This document shows, one piece after another, positions 6,479-8,377 of a DNA stretch of 8,377 nt. The stretch spans positions 1 to 8,377 of the forward strand of contig DATFXF010000398.1 in NCBI GenBank assembly GCA_035258565.1. Direction: 5' to 3'. The first letter of the stretch is position 1. Each line of letters begins with the position of its first letter. The position numbers and the translations under genes are program-made. The DNA is from DATFXF01 sp035258565 (lineage in GTDB: Bacteria > Acidobacteriota > Terriglobia > Acidiferrales > UBA7541). The notes below the pieces were generated by a model. The model worked only from the letters and a program-made list of their open reading frames with translations, made no database searches and was not told the DNA's origin.

Positions 6479-7286
6479 AGGAAGCGAGACGGAATCAATC
6501 CCCTTCTTCCAGCGCGCCATCGAACTCGACCCCAATTTTGCCCTGGCTTATGGGCGACTCTCTCAGGTGTATGAAGTCTTAGGCGAAGAAGAGCTGCGCG
6601 ACCGCTACCGCGTCAAGGCCTTCGAGCTGCGCAATCGCGCCAGCGAACGCGAGCGGCTCTACATCGAGGCGCACTTCTACCAGGACATCGGCGATATCGA
6701 TAAGGCCATCCAGACCTGGGAACTCTACAAGCAGACTTATCCGCGAGATACGGCCACACGGAGCAACTTGCGTTTCCTGTACGCCATTGTGGGGCAGTTT
6801 GATAAAGCCTTGCAGAACGGACTTGAGGATTTGCGTCTGAGCCCGAATAAGTTTTTTGCGTATGACGGAGCAGCGAGAGCCTATACCCAACTGGGCCGCC
6901 TCGAAGAAGCGAAGAAGGTGCTCAAAGAAGCCCTGGCCAAGGGTATCGATGCCGTCAGGATTCACGATGACCTTTATCTGATTGCCCTGACGGAAGTGGA
7001 TCAGGCAACGATCAAACAGCAGATCGAATGGGCGCGAGGCAAGCCTGAGGCCGAACTCGATATGCTCGGTATGGATAGCGCCGTGGCCGCGTCTCACGGC
7101 CAGTTGCGCCGGGCCCGCGAGCTCTCCCAACGCGCGATTGAACTGGCCCGGCAGTTAAAGCGGAAGGACGCCGAGGCGAGTAGTCTCGCGCGTCAGGCCA
7201 TGGCCGAAGCGCAGTGGGGACAAAGCCGCCAGGCTGAGGCCGACGCGGCCGCTGCACTCGGCGTTTCGCGCAGCAGTTCATCGTAG
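6378..7286 (+). CDS. TPR-rich middle segment of the broken kinase gene
   Basis: The frame becomes sensible at 6378 (LSTIHKYDEPLEEATTSSLE) and stays so to about 7267, ending at a TAG at 7284-7286. It holds helix-turn-helix pairs of about 34 residues. Typical TPR helices include SIPFFQRAIELDPNFALAYG, DIDKAIQTWELYKQTYPRDT, QFDKALQNGLEDLRLSPNKF, RLEEAKKVLKEALAKGIDAV and QLRRARELSQRAIELARQL. TPRs are protein-interaction scaffolds. The frame has no start of its own at 6378; translation could only begin internally, for example at a GTG at 6567. It is therefore a reading-frame segment, not an independent gene. Confidence 0.6.
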   Translation: MSTIHKYDEPLEEATTSSLEALKAVTLGEATRVKGSETESIPFFQRAIELDPNFALAYGRLSQVYEVLGEEELRDRYRVKAFELRNRASERERLYIEAHFYQDIGDIDKAIQTWELYKQTYPRDTATRSNLRFLYAIVGQFDKALQNGLEDLRLSPNKFFAYDGAARAYTQLGRLEEAKKVLKEALAKGIDAVRIHDDLYLIALTEVDQATIKQQIEWARGKPEAELDMLGMDSAVAASHGQLRRARELSQRAIELARQLKRKDAEASSLARQAMAEAQWGQSRQAEADAAAALGVSRSSSS

Positions 7287-7303
7287 TTTCCGCAGCTCGG
7301 GCG

Positions 7304-7801
7304 TTGTCGCTGGCCGGGGCCGACAACAGGGCCGAAGCGTTGCTGCAGGATCTCGCCAAGCGCCGCCCCGCCGATATCGTCCTGCAAACGAGGGACCTGC
7401 CCATGGCTCGGGGAATGGCCGCGCTTCATCGCGGGCAGACCGAGCAAGCCACTCGGACCCTCGAATCCGTCCGCCCGCATGGCTACGAGTGGGGGAAAGT
7501 CCTCCCGATAGCGGTCGCTGTGTGGTTCGGCCCACTCTATGCCTGCGGCGAAGCCTACTTGAAGGCCGGCAAGGCTCGCGAGGCGGCCGAGCAGTTTGAG
7601 CAGATGCTGAAGCGTATGATCTTTCCGCTCGATCCGCTGCTCACGCTGGCGCACCTGGGCCTGGGGCGAGCCTACGCTGCTGCCGGCAACGTGGCTCAGG
7701 GGCGCACAGCTTACCAGGACTTCTTCGCGCTCACTAAGGATGCCGACCCTGACATTCCCATCCTCCAGCAAGCCAAGGCCGAGTACGTCAAGCTGAAGTA
7801 G
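7304..7801 (+). CDS. C-terminal TPR segment of the broken kinase gene
   Basis: After a one-base loss the sequence continues in a new frame with QQFIVVSAARALSLAGADNR. It runs through TPR-like helices (NRAEALLQDLAKRRPAD, GYEWGKVLPIAVAVWFGPLY, AGKAREAAEQFEQMLKR, LLTLAHLGLGRAYAAAGNVA) to the family-typical ending AYQDFFALTKDADPDIPI and QAKAEYVKLK. The TTG at 7304 is merely the first possible start; homologous sequence extends back to about 7270. The ending matches the normal C-terminus of these proteins, so this end of the gene is complete. Confidence 0.65.
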   Translation: MSLAGADNRAEALLQDLAKRRPADIVLQTRDLPMARGMAALHRGQTEQATRTLESVRPHGYEWGKVLPIAVAVWFGPLYACGEAYLKAGKAREAAEQFEQMLKRMIFPLDPLLTLAHLGLGRAYAAAGNVAQGRTAYQDFFALTKDADPDIPILQQAKAEYVKLK

Positions 7802-7802
7802 C

Positions 7803-7862
7803 CGCCTGGGCTCCGACCCACGCTTCCAAGACCTGCTGCGCCGCGTCGGCCTCCCGCCGTGA
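7803..7862 (+). pseudogene. Tail of a second kinase/TPR-type gene
   Basis: Two bases after the stop of the preceding segment, frame 3 (codons from 7803) reads RLGSDPRFQDLLRRVGLPP and ends in TGA at 7860-7862. This S/DDPRFxxLLRR(V/I)GLP ending is typical of another subclass of acidobacterial TolB/kinase-TPR proteins, not of the subclass ending AEYxKL. It has no start and only 19 codons. It looks like the last scrap of a paralogue joined to, or overwritten by, the upstream gene. Readthrough of the TAG would not reach it in frame. Confidence 0.5.
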
Positions 7863-8222
7863 GGCTCTCTTTCGCCAGAAGGCTGTCGTTCTGACCCGGC
7901 GATACATCGACTTCAGCGGTCCGAGGAATCAGCGATTTACGAAGGCAGCCGCAGTGACCTTTTCGGCTCTCCAATGGTTCCAAAAACCCTCGCGGAATCG
8001 CCTCCCCAAGTTCTTGATTTTTCGACGGGGCAAGGATTTAGTTTTTGGGTTCAGAAATCATGTTTTTGAAACGGCTAAGAAATTTGATGGTTAGTACCTC
8101 CGTACCCGTCCCCAAAGTACGACCCGGCCATTGAAGAAACTCTGAATCCCAACCAGACTCGTGCGTATCTGGGACTCTGAATGCGTCCACCATAACGATT
8201 GCGACGCAAGTCCAGATGCGCC
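7863..8222. other. Intergenic region before the TadE-like gene
   Basis: About 360 nt has no coding frame I can support; the minus-strand frames 8038-8292 and 7711-7983 lack domain character. A direct repeat ACTCTGAAT occurs at 8139-8147 and 8174-8182. A weak hairpin (CCAGA/TCTGG) lies between its copies. No convincing promoter or terminator is visible. Confidence 0.5.
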
Positions 8223-8227
8223 AGGAG
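8223..8227 (+). promoter_or_regulatory. Ribosome-binding site for the TadE-like gene
   Basis: AGGAG lies 8 nt before a GTG at 8236-8238 that is in frame with the TadE-like sequence. The later ATG at 8275-8277 has no such site. This favours the GTG as start. Confidence 0.5.
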
Positions 8228-8235
8228 CAACAGTA

Positions 8236-8377
8236 GTGAGAGATCAAACCGTGCCGAACCGGAATGCACATCGAATGGGTCACCGTCGGCAACGGCGAGC
8301 CTTTTGGCGGGAAACACAGGGAGCGCAGCTTGTGGAGTTTGCCTTCGCGATGCCGATTCTGGTGGTGTTGTTGATTG
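8236..8377 (+). CDS. TadE/TadG-like pilus-assembly protein, N-terminal part only
   Basis: TadE-like proteins are small pseudopilins or membrane proteins encoded with tight-adherence (Flp/Tad) pilus genes; they are processed and act in the inner membrane. The visible 47 codons give a basic N-terminus (RRQRRAFWRETQ), then the signature GAQLVEFAFAMPILVVLLI running off the window. This is the G-x-x-x-x-E-F-A plus hydrophobic helix pattern of the TadE-like domain, with the glutamate five residues after the glycine, as in type IV-like pilins. The start is either GTG 8236 (with AGGAG) or ATG 8275 (no site); the latter would give a more usual short basic leader. The rest of the protein and any further tad genes lie beyond the window. 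Confidence 0.75.
   Translation, partial: MRDQTVPNRNAHRMGHRRQRRAFWRETQGAQLVEFAFAMPILVVLLI

Larger units (their letters stand above)
5828..7801 (+). pseudogene. Ser/Thr kinase-TPR fusion gene, internally deleted and frameshifted
   Basis: Intact relatives are membrane-anchored Hanks-type kinases: kinase domain, transmembrane segment, a regulatory region, then many tetratricopeptide repeats. Here four colinear parts remain. (1) The kinase N-lobe in frame from ATG 5828: glycine loop LGGGGMGVVYKAED, Lys38 in VALKFLP, Glu57 of helix C, hinge VMEF. (2) An extra C in CCC (6091-6093), after which the old frame would read LDGKTLKHR. Near 6117-6121 the sequence jumps to RLMGRSPEERVVGTV, a segment that in relatives lies well beyond the kinase and membrane segment. 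The HRD and DFG motifs, the whole C-lobe and the transmembrane helix are therefore missing. (3) An extra C at 6377-6378, then the TPR region. (4) A one-base loss near 7268-7276, then the C-terminal repeats to TAG at 7799-7801. No kinase activity is possible. A strong promoter (5772-5800) remains upstream. Identification is firm; the extent of the deletion is inferred from family architecture. Confidence 0.85.

Noticed and set aside
6579..7130. 183-codon minus-strand frame opposite the TPR region
   Set aside because: It is the antisense image of a clear TPR coding sequence; the plus strand carries the family match.
8195..8220. GACGCAA segment upstream of the TadE-like gene as part of a cyclic di-GMP (GEMM-I) riboswitch
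   Set aside because: Only this short string matches. The GCAAACC-like partner, the two stacked hairpins and the tetraloop/receptor pattern are absent.

Overview
The window reads like soil-type Acidobacteria DNA. The basis is family knowledge rather than a search: an N-terminal Ser/Thr kinase lobe joined to a long tetratricopeptide region of the kind abundant in that phylum, a tyrosine recombinase of the kind common in soil Acidobacteria, a large outer-membrane beta-barrel protein, and a TadE-like pilus protein at the right edge. Base composition is moderately GC-rich, with AT-richer intergenic stretches.

Layout, left to right. Positions 1-559 hold no secure gene, only an open minus-strand frame at the left edge, a short hairpin and a tandem 9-bp repeat. 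A minus-strand lipoprotein gene lies at 560-1072, with a GTG start set by a clear AGGAGG. Upstream of it on the same strand, 1105-1571 looks like a decayed protein gene broken by a stop codon and a frameshift. A minus-strand tRNA-Pro(CGG) gene with an encoded CCA end occupies 1628-1704. It is followed at 1746-2376 by a tyrosine-integrase relic that lacks its N-terminus, its first catalytic arginine and its reading-frame continuity. From 2380 to 3970 no intact gene is visible. A fragment at 3481-3657 resembles the C-terminus of an alpha/beta-hydrolase (S9 peptidase type). A complete minus-strand outer-membrane protein gene (3978-5468) is followed by a strong hairpin. Divergent from it, a near-consensus sigma-70 promoter drives a plus-strand kinase/TPR gene (5828-7801). 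That gene has lost the kinase C-lobe and the transmembrane segment and carries frameshifts. Immediately after its stop codon, in another frame, is what looks like the tail of a second TPR protein. After a non-coding gap, a TadE-like gene starts near 8236 and runs off the window.

The intact units are the lipoprotein, the tRNA, the outer-membrane protein and (as far as it is seen) the TadE-like gene. They share no evident pathway. The unifying feature is decay: three or four recognisable genes survive as deleted and frameshifted remnants, and one remnant lies beside a tRNA gene. This suggests an old, eroding integration and rearrangement zone, not a working new system. Some single-base shifts lie in short homopolymers and could be sequencing errors. 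The large internal deletions cannot be explained that way.
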